Positions 8,258 through 16,248 of a stretch of DNA of 49,955 nt are shown here, piece after piece. The notes beneath the pieces were generated by a model. That model saw only the letters and a program-made list of their open reading frames with translations, did no database searches and was not told where the DNA came from. The translations under genes were made by a program, and so were the position numbers. The stretch covers positions 1 through 49,955 of the forward strand of contig CAMODE010000009.1 in NCBI GenBank assembly GCA_946611235.1, read 5' to 3'. Position 1 is the stretch's first letter; each line of letters starts with the position of its first letter. Source of the stretch: an uncultured Caryophanales bacterium (GTDB lineage: Bacteria > Bacillota_I > Bacilli_A > RF39 > UBA660).

Positions 8258-8285
8258 TTTACATGGCTTCTATTTGTGGTATAAT
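8258..8285 (+). promoter_or_regulatory. Sigma-A promoter of the YfcC-type carrier gene
   Basis: TTTACA (8258-8263), a 16-nt spacer and TATAAT (8280-8285). It starts directly after the lysS terminator and gives a short leader before ATG 8306. Confidence 0.65.
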
Positions 8286-8305
8286 TGATGTTAGAGGAGG
8301 TTATT

Positions 8306-9751
8306 ATGAAAAAACATAGTTTATTTAAGGTAATATTAATTGTTTTAGGTGCACTTGTATGTGTTAATGGCGTACTTGCAATTATTGGTAACTTTGTTAA
8401 GGACTTAGAGGTATTTAAGATGATACCACTAGGAGATACAATACTAAACTTTGTTCAATCATTCTATTATTTCTTTGATACGCTAGTATTTGTTTTAGTA
8501 CTTGGAGGATTCTATGCAGTATTAAATAAAATACCTGCCTATAAAAAATTAGTAGATAATATTGCTCAAAAGGTTAAATCTCATAGTAAGTTATTTGTCT
8601 TTATTGTTACTGGTTTATTTGCAGTATTAACTTCTGCAACTGGTCTTACTAATGTATTATTAGTATTTGTTCCTTTTGTAGTAGCCATTATATTACTTCT
8701 TGGATATGATAAACTTGTTGCTATTAGTTCTACTGTTGTTGCTATGCTAGTGGGTCTTATGGGTGGTGTGTTTGTTACTTTTAGAGATGCAAATAGTTAC
8801 TATGGATATGCTGCTACGACATTTGATAAGTTTACTGGTATTAAGGAATATGCTAATTTGGTACCACAACTTATTATTTTAGTTCTTGGAACTGCACTAC
8901 TTATATTCTTTATTAATAGATATATTAAGAGTGTACAAGAAAAGAAGGTTAAATATGAACTTAATGATAGTGATGAGGTATTAGTATCTGAAGTTAAAGG
9001 TGATTATAAGACTATTAAGACTTGGCCTATGATTATTATCTTATCAGTATTATTTGTTATTTTAGTACTTGGATATTTACCATGGAATTCTTTATTTGGC
9101 ATTGAATGTTTTGATAAATTTGATGCTTGGTTAAAAGGATTATCTATTGGTGAGTTTGCAGTACTACCTAATGTTATATCTGGTAATTTAAGTGCTTTTG
9201 GTGCTTGGGCTAGTTTAGGTTCTTATATGTCTATTATTGTTACTTTATTTATTCTTACTCTTATTCTTAAATTAGTATATAGAGTTAAGTTTGATGAAGT
9301 TATTGATGACTTTATGAGTGGATCTAAAAAGATGGTACCTATGGTATGTTTAATTGCTTTAACTTATGCAATTCTTGTTTGTGCTTATAACTTTGGGTTT
9401 ATGTCTAATTTAATTACTTTAGTTAGTGATAAACTTGGATTAAACTTAGTTACTAGTACTTTACTTAGTGCTATTGGTACACTTTTACATAGTGATTTAT
9501 ATTATACTGCTGCTGGAGTATTTTCTAATATTACTGCTAATGCAGATGAATCATTATTACCAGTGTATGCTATGACTTACCAAAGTATATATGGTCTTGT
9601 TAGTGTAATTGCTCCAACTAGTTTATTTGTTGTATTTGCACTTAAGTATTTTGATGTTCCATATACTTCTTGGGTTAAATACATATGGAGATTTGTATTA
9701 ATGTTATTCTTACTTGTAATTTTAGTATTACTTGTTCTTTCATTAATATAA
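8306..9751 (+). CDS. YfcC-type multi-pass carrier (ion transporter superfamily)
   Basis: A 481-residue integral membrane protein with about 12 hydrophobic segments. Content and spacing resemble the YfcC/C4-dicarboxylate-carrier-like branch of the IT superfamily, whose members move organic acids or amino acids. Two half-repeats seem present: a first half with TSATGLTNVLLVFVPFVVAI and a second half with LLSAIGTLLHSDLYYTAAGV followed by VSVIAPTSLFVVFALKYF, each with the broken-helix polar residues expected of this fold. I set the start at ATG 8306 because GAGGAGG lies seven bases upstream; an in-frame TTG at 8285 overlaps the promoter. It is transcribed alone. The substrate cannot be inferred. 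Confidence 0.65.
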   Translation: MKKHSLFKVILIVLGALVCVNGVLAIIGNFVKDLEVFKMIPLGDTILNFVQSFYYFFDTLVFVLVLGGFYAVLNKIPAYKKLVDNIAQKVKSHSKLFVFIVTGLFAVLTSATGLTNVLLVFVPFVVAIILLLGYDKLVAISSTVVAMLVGLMGGVFVTFRDANSYYGYAATTFDKFTGIKEYANLVPQLIILVLGTALLIFFINRYIKSVQEKKVKYELNDSDEVLVSEVKGDYKTIKTWPMIIILSVLFVILVLGYLPWNSLFGIECFDKFDAWLKGLSIGEFAVLPNVISGNLSAFGAWASLGSYMSIIVTLFILTLILKLVYRVKFDEVIDDFMSGSKKMVPMVCLIALTYAILVCAYNFGFMSNLITLVSDKLGLNLVTSTLLSAIGTLLHSDLYYTAAGVFSNITANADESLLPVYAMTYQSIYGLVSVIAPTSLFVVFALKYFDVPYTSWVKYIWRFVLMLFLLVILVLLVLSLI

Positions 9752-9765
9752 TATATTAAATAATT

Positions 9766-9790
9766 AGATGTCTCTTAGAGGCATCTTTTC
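9766..9790 (+). terminator. Intrinsic terminator after the YfcC-type gene
   Basis: AGATGTCTC (9766-9774) pairs with GAGGCATCT (9778-9786), with a TTA loop and a T-rich tail. Confidence 0.75.
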
Positions 9791-9827
9791 TTTAAAAAAA
9801 GATAGAATAGTATAGGAGGATTTTATT

Positions 9828-10034
9828 ATGAAAATTACAAAAGAGTATTTAGAATCATTAAGTTATGAAGAATTATTAGAATTATTTAGAAAGTATGATA
9901 GAATTGGTCATGATATTCTTAGATTTAGTATAGATTCTGGTATTGAGGTTCTTCATGATGCAGATATAATTGATGCAGAGATTAAAAGTAGGGAACATAT
10001 AATAAATAAAAGTAAAAAGAAAATTAAAAAATAA
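9828..10034 (+). CDS. Small Lys-rich protein of unknown function
   Basis: A 68-residue soluble protein that I do not recognise. It begins KITKEYLESLSYEELLELF, an amphipathic helix, has an acidic middle (LHDADIIDAEI) and ends in a strongly basic tail rich in Lys. No membrane segment or cysteine pair is present. A perfect AGGAGG ribosome site and a private terminator flank it, so it looks like a real, separately transcribed gene. Function unknown. Confidence 0.6.
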   Translation: MKITKEYLESLSYEELLELFRKYDRIGHDILRFSIDSGIEVLHDADIIDAEIKSREHIINKSKKKIKK

Positions 10035-10041
10035 TTTTATG

Positions 10042-10070
10042 GATATCTCGTAAGAGATGTCTTTTTTTTT
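10042..10070 (+). terminator. Intrinsic terminator after the 68-residue gene
   Basis: GATATCTC (10042-10049), loop GTAA, GAGATGTC (10054-10061), then nine T. It closely resembles the terminator at 9766-9790. Confidence 0.8.
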
Positions 10071-10078
10071 GTTTGTTA

Positions 10079-10112
10079 ACTCATTAGCTAAAGCTAATTC
10101 GCGGAAGTCATC
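10079..10112 (-). repeat. Double-hairpin intergenic repeat, copy C (inverted orientation)
   Basis: ATTAGCT/AGCTAAT (7 bp, 2-nt loop, 10083-10098) is followed by TCGCGGAAGTC. The reverse complement aligns with copy B (20848-20876), sharing TTCCGCG, ATTA and CTT in register. The arm sequence differs but is still self-complementary. It lies between the 68-residue gene and the Fic gene. Confidence 0.5.
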
Positions 10113-10247
10113 TATTAAAATAATCCATTATATATATCTTATTCTGGATAATTAGTTTATCAACAGATGTGTGGATAAAAATGCTGTAATTATATGGAAA
10201 AAAAGCCCATATTATGGTATAATATACATAGTTTGAAGGTGATATCA

Positions 10248-10856
10248 ATGCTAAATAATAAGCTTGGAATAACTAATGAAGTGGAACTATCTAAAGAAGA
10301 AGAGAGAATAACAAAATTAAAGGCATTAGAGTTATTTGATTCAAAAAAAATAGATGAATTTGAAGTTGGTACAACTAATGGATTATGTATGATTCATAAG
10401 TTTTTATTTGATGATATTTATGATTTTGCAGGAAAAATTAGAAAAGATAATATTGCTAAAGGTAATTTTAGATTTGCTTCTGCTATGTATTTAGAAGATG
10501 TATTATCTAAAATTGATGAAATGCCACAGGATAATTTTGAAAATACTATAAAGAAATATGTTGAAATGAATATAGCACATTCTTTTAGAGATGGTAATGG
10601 TAGAAGTACTCGTATTTGGCTTGATATGATATTAAAAAAAGAAATAGGTAAAGTTATTGATTGGGGGAGTGTTCCTAAAGATGAATATTTACTTGCTATG
10701 GAAAGAAGTCCGGTTAAAGATACAGAGATAATGACTCTTCTTAATAATGCTTTAACAGCTAAAGTTAATGATAGAGAAGTGTATATGAAAGGTATTGATG
10801 TAAGTTATACTTATGAAGGGTATAATACATATACAATGGATGAGTTAGATAGTTAA
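10248..10856 (+). CDS. Class III Fic protein with C-terminal inhibitory helix
   Basis: Fic enzymes usually transfer AMP from ATP to Ser, Thr or Tyr of target proteins. The 202-residue protein has the catalytic motif HSFRDGNGRSTR at about residues 111-122, matching HxFxxGNGRxxR with the catalytic His111. The flap NIAKGNFRFA is also present. At the C-terminus SYTYEG (about 186-191) fits the inhibitory (S/T)xxxE(G/N) motif. A C-terminal position defines class III, as in NmFic, where autoinhibition is relieved by monomer release and autoAMPylation. I choose ATG 10248: AAGGTGAT is upstream, and an extended -10 (TGGTATAAT, 10215-10223) lies within any longer reading. No Doc/Phd-type antitoxin gene is adjacent, as expected for self-inhibited Fic. 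Confidence 0.88.
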   Translation: MLNNKLGITNEVELSKEEERITKLKALELFDSKKIDEFEVGTTNGLCMIHKFLFDDIYDFAGKIRKDNIAKGNFRFASAMYLEDVLSKIDEMPQDNFENTIKKYVEMNIAHSFRDGNGRSTRIWLDMILKKEIGKVIDWGSVPKDEYLLAMERSPVKDTEIMTLLNNALTAKVNDREVYMKGIDVSYTYEGYNTYTMDELDS

Positions 10857-10859
10857 TAG

Positions 10860-10887
10860 GGCTAAGAATTGTTCTTAGTCTTTTTCT
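10860..10887 (+). terminator. Intrinsic terminator after the Fic gene
   Basis: CTAAGAA (10862-10868) and TTCTTAG (10872-10878), extended by weak outer pairs, with a TTG loop and a T-rich tail. Confidence 0.7.
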
Positions 10888-10916
10888 TTATCAACATTGA
10901 TTGTGGATACATTGAT

Positions 10917-10945
10917 TTGACATTTCTATAAAAAAATGTTATAGT
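10917..10945 (+). promoter_or_regulatory. Strong sigma-A promoter of the 88-residue orphan gene
   Basis: TTGACA (10917-10922), 17-nt spacer, TATAGT (10940-10945). The -35 is a perfect consensus, rare in this window. Confidence 0.7.
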
Positions 10946-10978
10946 ATTAGACATCTCATTTGAAAGGGGAAAAATTTT

Positions 10979-11245
10979 ATGATAGATAATTTTGGAAAAG
11001 GTGGTTTTGGACTTGATCAACTTGCTGAGCTAATACCCGTTGAACCAAGCTTGGCTGAACTTCAACAAGCTAGAAGATATTTGTTATCTCAAGAGAGAAA
11101 ACTTCAAAAATATTTAGTGGAAAATCCTGAAGTAGTAGTGTTACATTCAATACCTCAGCCAAATAATACTTTTCATGGCAGAGTTTACGGAGAAACATAT
11201 TTAGATGAAAATGGTTCTAAAAACTTAAGAGTTCGCTTAAAATAG
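10979..11245 (+). CDS. Orphan 88-residue protein of unknown function
   Basis: I do not recognise this protein. It has no membrane segment. The N-terminus is glycine-rich (FGKGGFGLD), followed by a probable helix ELQQARRYLLSQERKLQKYL and then a beta-rich half (VVVLHSIP, FHGRVYGETYLD, NLRVRLK). It could be a small dimeric or nucleic-acid-binding protein, but no family motif supports this. AAAGGGGA precedes the ATG, a near-consensus promoter lies 34 bases upstream and a hairpin terminator follows, so the gene is likely expressed strongly and alone. Confidence 0.55.
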   Translation: MIDNFGKGGFGLDQLAELIPVEPSLAELQQARRYLLSQERKLQKYLVENPEVVVLHSIPQPNNTFHGRVYGETYLDENGSKNLRVRLK

Positions 11246-11280
11246 TTGCAGTAGTTTTTGCAACTATTTATTTTATTTAT
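11241..11280 (+). terminator. Hairpin terminator after the 88-residue gene
   Basis: AATAGTTGCA (11241-11250) pairs perfectly with TGCAACTATT (11259-11268). The following tract is T-rich but interrupted by A. Confidence 0.6.
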
Positions 11281-11392
11281 TATGAAAGATAGTTACGGAT
11301 TTTTTTAGATGAATACCTTAAATGGAGAATAGAATCTTTATTAATTTAATTTAATAGTTATAAATAAGTCGAGTTTTTTTATAATTTTTTTA
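11281..11392. other. AT-rich intergenic stretch
   Basis: This is the first half of the 307-bp gap before clpC. It is AT-rich with several T runs and no open frame, ribosome site or convincing hairpin. The second half (11393-11507) holds repeat copy A. Confidence 0.5.
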
Positions 11393-11507
11393 TAATGGCT
11401 ATTTCTAATTAGAAGACAAAGGAGGATTAACTTGTTAATCCGGGAAGCGAAGCGGTTGATAATAAAATTATATAAAAAGTCTATTTTTCGTGTTTAAATT
11501 TAAGTAA
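11393..11507 (+). repeat. Double-hairpin intergenic repeat, copy A
   Basis: About 110 bp align with copy B at 20828-20936. Shared blocks are TTTCTA...TTAGAAGA, then the hairpin GGATTAAC-TT-GTTAATCC (11424-11441), then a second short stem CCG...CGG around AGCG.AAGCGGTT, then ATAATAAAA. The hairpin core is identical in both copies and the flanks are diverged. Near the left end TTCTAATTAGAA is itself a palindrome. Confidence 0.7.
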
Positions 11508-11552
11508 TATATGTCATTATATTCATAGAATAGATTATGAAAGGGGAATATT

Positions 11553-13853
11553 ATGATAGGGAACTTTAATATGGAAGCACAAAATATATTACTTAATGCT
11601 AAAAAGGAAATGAATGAATTAGGACACCCTTATATTGGTACAGAACATTTACTTTTATCTATTTTAAAGAGTGATAGTGATATTGCAAATAGATTAAATA
11701 GTTATAATCTTAATTATAATAATTTTAAAGAAGAGTTATGTAAGATAGTAGGTACTACTGATAAGAAAAGTGAATATTTTTTATATACACCACTACTTAG
11801 AAAAGTAATTGAAAATGCTATTATTGATAGTAAAGAGAATAATGATGGAGAAGTAACTAGTGAACATTTATTCTTTGCTATGCTAGAAGAAGGAGAAGGT
11901 ATTGCTATTAGGATTCTTATTGGTATGGGTATTGATATTGAAAGTATGTATGATGATTTTTGTTCTAGTTTAATTAAGAGAACGAAAAAGGGTAAAAAGA
12001 AGAAATTAATGATATATGATTTAGGTTTTGATATGACAAGTAATGCTAAAGAAGGACTAGTAGATCCGGTTATTGGCAGGGACAAAGAAGTTAAAAGGGT
12101 TATGGAAATACTATGTAGAAGAACGAAGAATAATCCAATATTAATAGGAGAAGCAGGAGTAGGTAAGACTGCTATTGTAGAAGAATTATCAAGACTTATT
12201 GCTAATGATGAAGTACCTAATAATTTGATTGGTAAGAAAGTAATATCACTCGATATGGCTACGATGGTAGCAGGTACTAAATATCGTGGTGAATTTGAAG
12301 AGAGAATGAAAAAGGTTATTAAAGAGTTAGAGGATAATGATGATATTATTTTATTTATAGATGAGATTCATACTTTAGTAGGAGCAGGAGGTGCTGAAGG
12401 AGCAATTGATGCTTCCAATATATTAAAACCCGCTCTTGCCAGAGGTAAGATTAGATGTATTGGAGCTACGACAATAGAAGAATACAAGAAGTTTATTGAG
12501 AAAGATTCAGCTTTAGAGAGAAGATTTCAAAAGATATATATTAAAGAACCTAGTATAGAGGAAACTCTTAATATTCTTAATAATTTAAAACCGATATATG
12601 AGAAATATCATAATGTTATTGTACCTGATAATGTTATTAATAAGATTGTAACATTATCTGAGAAATATATTTTTGATAGGAATAGACCAGATAAAGAAAT
12701 TGATATATTAGATGAAGTATGTTCAATGGTTAGTATGAAGGATAATAAAGATATTATTAAGAAGAGAAATCTTAAGAAAGAAATTGAAAGATTAGAAGAA
12801 GAAAAGAATAGTTATATTATAGATAATAATATTGATAAAGCATATGATATTAGAAAAAAAGAAACAGAACTTTTGTCTATTTTAAATGAATTAGAACTTA
12901 GTAGTGTAGGAGATAAAAATGAGATTACAATAGAAGATGTTGCCTTCGTTATTAATAATAGGACTAATACTCCAATATATGAAGTTATGGAAGATTCTAG
13001 TAAAAGTATTAATGATATTAAAAGTAATCTTAAGAGTAAGATAATGGGACAAGATAAAGCTATTGATAGTTTAATTGAAATGACGAAAAGGATTAAGTTT
13101 GGATATAATGATAGAGTATATTCTTCTTTATTCGTAGGTCCCACTGGAGTAGGTAAAAGTGCGCTTGCTAAATTGTATTCTAATTATTTGGTTGGTGAAG
13201 CTAATTTTATTAGACTTGATATGAGTGAGTATGGGGATAGTACTTCAGTTAATAAGATATTAGGATCATCTCCTGGATATGTAGGGTATGATGACAATAA
13301 GAATATTTTAGAAGAAGTTAGAAATAAACCGAATAGTGTAATATTATTAGATGAAATAGATAAAGCTCATCCAGCTGTTATTAATTTGTTTTATCAAATA
13401 CTTGAAGAAGGCAAGATAAAGAATTCTAAAGGAATAGAAGTTAGATTTAATAATGCTATTATTATTATGACTAGTAATGTAGGTTTTGAAGTAAATAGTA
13501 TTGGTTTTAATAAGAAAGATAATACTTTATCATCACTTAAGAATTCTTTTAGTAATGCTTTTATTAATAGAATTGATAATGTAATTGTATTTAATAGATT
13601 AAGTGAAAGTAATATTAAAGATATTATTAATAATAAATTAGATGATATTAAGAATAAATATAAGAGTATTAATATTAGTTTTACAGATAACTTAATTAAT
13701 GATATAGTAAGTGAATGCAAATATAATGAGTTTGGTGCTAGAAGATTAGATAAGATTATTAGTAGTAAAGTAGAAAATAAGATTATTGATGCTATTATGA
13801 ATAAAGATAAAGATATTACTATAGATAGTATAAAAGAAAATATCACTAGTTAA
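11553..13853 (+). CDS. clpC: ClpC-type AAA+ unfoldase
   Basis: A HSP100 unfoldase that feeds substrates to ClpP. The 766 residues include a Clp N-terminal repeat domain (about 1-140). AAA+ domain 1 has Walker A GEAGVGKT (199-206) and Walker B FIDEIH with the pore-loop region [14 protein letters not shown]-like coiled middle region ([23 protein letters not shown], about 410-445) distinguishes ClpC from ClpA and ClpE. AAA+ domain 2 has GPTGVGKS and [10 protein letters not shown]. It is shorter than Bacillus ClpC (about 810). GAAAGGGG precedes ATG 11553. The usual ctsR-mcsA-mcsB partners are absent, so it stands alone and its control is unclear. No CIRCE or CtsR site was recognised. Confidence 0.88.
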   Translation: MIGNFNMEAQNILLNAKKEMNELGHPYIGTEHLLLSILKSDSDIANRLNSYNLNYNNFKEELCKIVGTTDKKSEYFLYTPLLRKVIENAIIDSKENNDGEVTSEHLFFAMLEEGEGIAIRILIGMGIDIESMYDDFCSSLIKRTKKGKKKKLMIYDLGFDMTSNAKEGLVDPVIGRDKEVKRVMEILCRRTKNNPILIGEAGVGKTAIVEELSRLIANDEVPNNLIGKKVISLDMATMVAGTKYRGEFEERMKKVIKELEDNDDIILFIDEIHTLVGAGGAEGAIDASNILKPALARGKIRCIGATTIEEYKKFIEKDSALERRFQKIYIKEPSIEETLNILNNLKPIYEKYHNVIVPDNVINKIVTLSEKYIFDRNRPDKEIDILDEVCSMVSMKDNKDIIKKRNLKKEIERLEEEKNSYIIDNNIDKAYDIRKKETELLSILNELELSSVGDKNEITIEDVAFVINNRTNTPIYEVMEDSSKSINDIKSNLKSKIMGQDKAIDSLIEMTKRIKFGYNDRVYSSLFVGPTGVGKSALAKLYSNYLVGEANFIRLDMSEYGDSTSVNKILGSSPGYVGYDDNKNILEEVRNKPNSVILLDEIDKAHPAVINLFYQILEEGKIKNSKGIEVRFNNAIIIMTSNVGFEVNSIGFNKKDNTLSSLKNSFSNAFINRIDNVIVFNRLSESNIKDIINNKLDDIKNKYKSINISFTDNLINDIVSECKYNEFGARRLDKIISSKVENKIIDAIMNKDKDITIDSIKENITS

Positions 13854-13867
13854 TTAGTGATATTTTT
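13837..13867. terminator. Bidirectional terminator between clpC and the CapA-like gene
   Basis: AATATCACTA pairs with TAGTGATATT across a GTTAAT loop, with a T run on the plus strand and AAAA on the other side. It lies over the converging 3' ends. Confidence 0.75.
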
Positions 13868-15134
13868 ACTCAATACATGGTTTTACATACATATTTTCAT
13901 CCATTGATTGAACAACTTTTTTATATGTTTCGTAAACTGATTTATAACTTGGTAAATATGTTTTTATCTTTTCACTACTAAAAGGTATAACGTGAAAGTC
14001 TCTCCATGTACCTTGGTTATAGTAGTTATATATTAGTTCGTTTTCAACATTAGTTATTTTGACTGTTGTTTCTCCATCTTTAATATCTTTTTCAATAGTT
14101 AGATTAGTCATTAATTCAGTAGTACATTTATAGTTTGTACATGTACTTTGATTTTGATATTGTGCAGAGATAAAATTTCCTAGGGAGTATATAACTAATG
14201 TATCATCAATCCAAGTTACTGGTTGTATAACATGTGGATGAGTTCCGATGATTAGATTTACTCCAAGAGAAGATAGATATTCAGCCATATCTTTTTCATA
14301 TGCAGTTGGGGTATGTGTATATTCTACTCCCCAGTGCATGGCTACGATTAGAAAATCTACTTTATCTTTTACTTTTTCAATATCTTGTTTTACTGTTTCT
14401 TTATAAGTTTGATACTTTGTATCTTTTTCTGGATTATTTATATTATCTATATCGGTAGGCCAAACATTGACATAATAATCTTGTATTCTTGGCATACCAT
14501 TTGTTCCATATGTATAATTAAGCATTGTATATTTAATATTATTTACTTCTCTTATATCTATTTCATTTCTTTTTTCGTCTGAACAATAGGAACCAGTAGA
14601 AAGAACATTTTCTTTTGAATTCCAATATTTACAAGAATTTTCTACGGCTTTGGAACCGCTATCCATGGTGTGATTGGTTGCTAAACTTACTAGGTTAAAT
14701 CCAGCATCGATCATGGCATCTCCCGCTTCATATGGTGAATTGAATGTTGGGTAATCATTTAGTCCTAGTTCTGTTCCTCCTAGAATTGTTTCTTGATTAT
14801 AATAAGCTAAGTCATACTTTGATACAATATCTTTAATATCTGTTATCATGGGTTTGAAATCATATCCATTATAATTTGCTAATCTATTGGCATCTTTATA
14901 AACAGAAGAGTGGATAAGATTATCTCCTACTGCTATTAAGGTTGCTTCATAATGCTGATCTTTTTTCTTTTCTTCTTTTTCTTTTATTTCGGGTGATTTA
15001 TTATCTTTGTTATTACTATTGTATTTATTATATACTTTGTATCCTGTTAAAGATATTATTCCAATTATTATTGCTATAAATATTAATTTAAATATGGGTT
15101 TTAATCTTCTTTTTTTTCTTCTTTTTTTTGACAT
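13866..15134 (-). CDS. CapA/PgsA-like membrane-anchored metallophosphatase
   Basis: The protein has 422 residues with a very basic N-terminus (KKRRKKRRLKP), one membrane helix (about 14-33) and a charged linker. A calcineurin-like phosphoesterase domain of the PGA_cap/CapA family follows. Motifs are AVGDNLIH, YYNQETILGG, SLATNHTMDSG, LIVAMHWGVEY, IIGTHPHVIQP and IYSLGNFI, covering the family's metal ligands. In Bacillus CapA/PgsA takes part in poly-gamma-glutamate export, but no capB, capC or capE is nearby, so another extracellular phosphoester may be the substrate. Start ATG 15134 has AGGAAGTGAT upstream; a GTG three codons earlier is less likely. It belongs to the minus-strand surface-protein cluster but has its own promoter. 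Confidence 0.8.
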   Translation of the reverse strand: MSKKRRKKRRLKPIFKLIFIAIIIGIISLTGYKVYNKYNSNNKDNKSPEIKEKEEKKKDQHYEATLIAVGDNLIHSSVYKDANRLANYNGYDFKPMITDIKDIVSKYDLAYYNQETILGGTELGLNDYPTFNSPYEAGDAMIDAGFNLVSLATNHTMDSGSKAVENSCKYWNSKENVLSTGSYCSDEKRNEIDIREVNNIKYTMLNYTYGTNGMPRIQDYYVNVWPTDIDNINNPEKDTKYQTYKETVKQDIEKVKDKVDFLIVAMHWGVEYTHTPTAYEKDMAEYLSSLGVNLIIGTHPHVIQPVTWIDDTLVIYSLGNFISAQYQNQSTCTNYKCTTELMTNLTIEKDIKDGETTVKITNVENELIYNYYNQGTWRDFHVIPFSSEKIKTYLPSYKSVYETYKKVVQSMDENMYVKPCIE

Positions 15135-15156
15135 TTTTATCACTTCCTACATTAGA

Positions 15157-15185
15157 ATTATAGCAGATATATTGTTATTTGTCTA
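15157..15185 (-). promoter_or_regulatory. Sigma-A promoter of the CapA-like gene
   Basis: On the minus strand TAGACA (15185-15180), a 17-nt spacer and TATAAT (15162-15157), 22 bases before the ATG. Confidence 0.7.
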
Positions 15186-15212
15186 TAAGAAAAAAGAGCA
15201 TTATCTGCTCTT
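15186..15212 (-). terminator. Intrinsic terminator of the NAGPA-type gene
   Basis: On the minus strand AAGAGC, loop AGATAAT, GCTCTT, then a T run. The stem overlaps the stop codon at 15211 and separates this gene from the CapA-like gene. Confidence 0.75.
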
Positions 15213-16248
15213 ATGGTATTAGTCCCCATCCTGTTACAACATATCTTCCGCCTTGTTTTTTAGCTGCTGCTGGTGGATTGTTATATAGTTTTCCATTTAT
15301 GGTTAGAGATGATGATTGCCCTCCATCAAGATTAGCAGCATTATATGCTCCATATCTTTGAAGGATATCTATCATATCTTGAAGTGATGCTCCATTTATG
15401 TAGTTTTCTCCGTCTACTACTAAGAACATAATGACTCCATCTTGTCTTTGAGCTATTGCTACTCTTGGAGCTTGTCCCCATGGATCTCCAACTATATTTA
15501 ATGCTTTTCCATTTACTATTAGGAATGGTCCAAATACCATTGCTTCATGTACTCCAGCATTCAATGCTTCATTAGCAGTAGCATTAGTCATTAATTTTAG
15601 TTTTCCGTCCTTGGTCATTCCGATTAGGTCATCTCGGTAGGTATCGGCCTCGCTTTTTAACCAAGTTATTTCTCCATTTTGGATTACTGGACCAATTGGA
15701 ATATCTGATCCATATCCTTCATCTTGAAAGCCTCCTCCATTGATACATACGACTCCGCCATATCTTTCACACATAGTTAGAATTCTTTCACCTTTGCCAC
15801 CAATATTAAATTGTTTAGTAGAAATTAGTTTTACTTTTTCAGGCGCATAGATAGCTACTAGATATCCATTTGATGTTCCTACTTTAAGATCAATTACTTT
15901 ATATAAATCATCTTCGTTTTCTCTTGTTAATAGTTCTTCTTCATATTTATCTTTATATTTTGATTTTTCTTTAGTATTTATGTTTATAGCATCAGTATCT
16001 ACATCTTCTTCTAATTTGACAAAGTAATTTTGTGACATTATTTTATCAATTGCTTTATCACTATAGAAAATATTTGCAAAGTATTGATGATGCATTGTTT
16101 TCATAGCGGTTGTTACATATAAGTTTCTAAAATATGACCATGGCCCATACATTATAAAGAATCCTGCGACTGCTATTAGATCGAAAAGTATAAACATTAT
16201 TGTTGTTTTATATATTTTCTTTTTTGGTTTTCTACTTTTACTACTCAT
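15211..16248 (-). CDS. Phosphodiester glycosidase (NAGPA/DUF2233) family surface protein
   Basis: The protein has 345 residues: a basic start, one membrane helix (about 14-32), then an extracytoplasmic domain. The C-terminal half matches the NAGPA (phosphodiester alpha-GlcNAcase, DUF2233) fold, with VCINGGGFQ, IGPVIQNGEI, APRVAIAQRQDG, NLDGGQSSSLTINGK and VTGWGLIP. Relatives are annotated as exopolysaccharide-biosynthesis proteins and cleave sugar phosphodiesters. The first codon overlaps the stop of the upstream 446-residue gene by eight bases, so the two are cotranslated. Together with the CapA-like gene downstream this suggests a locus for a phosphodiester-linked wall or surface polymer; that is inference. 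Confidence 0.8.
   Translation of the reverse strand: MSSKSRKPKKKIYKTTIMFILFDLIAVAGFFIMYGPWSYFRNLYVTTAMKTMHHQYFANIFYSDKAIDKIMSQNYFVKLEEDVDTDAININTKEKSKYKDKYEEELLTRENEDDLYKVIDLKVGTSNGYLVAIYAPEKVKLISTKQFNIGGKGERILTMCERYGGVVCINGGGFQDEGYGSDIPIGPVIQNGEITWLKSEADTYRDDLIGMTKDGKLKLMTNATANEALNAGVHEAMVFGPFLIVNGKALNIVGDPWGQAPRVAIAQRQDGVIMFLVVDGENYINGASLQDMIDILQRYGAYNAANLDGGQSSSLTINGKLYNNPPAAAKKQGGRYVVTGWGLIP

Noticed and set aside
11714-13846. Long minus-strand frames inside clpC
   Set aside because: They are low-complexity Ile/Leu/Ser-rich shadows of the AT-rich coding strand, without ribosome sites or domain signals.
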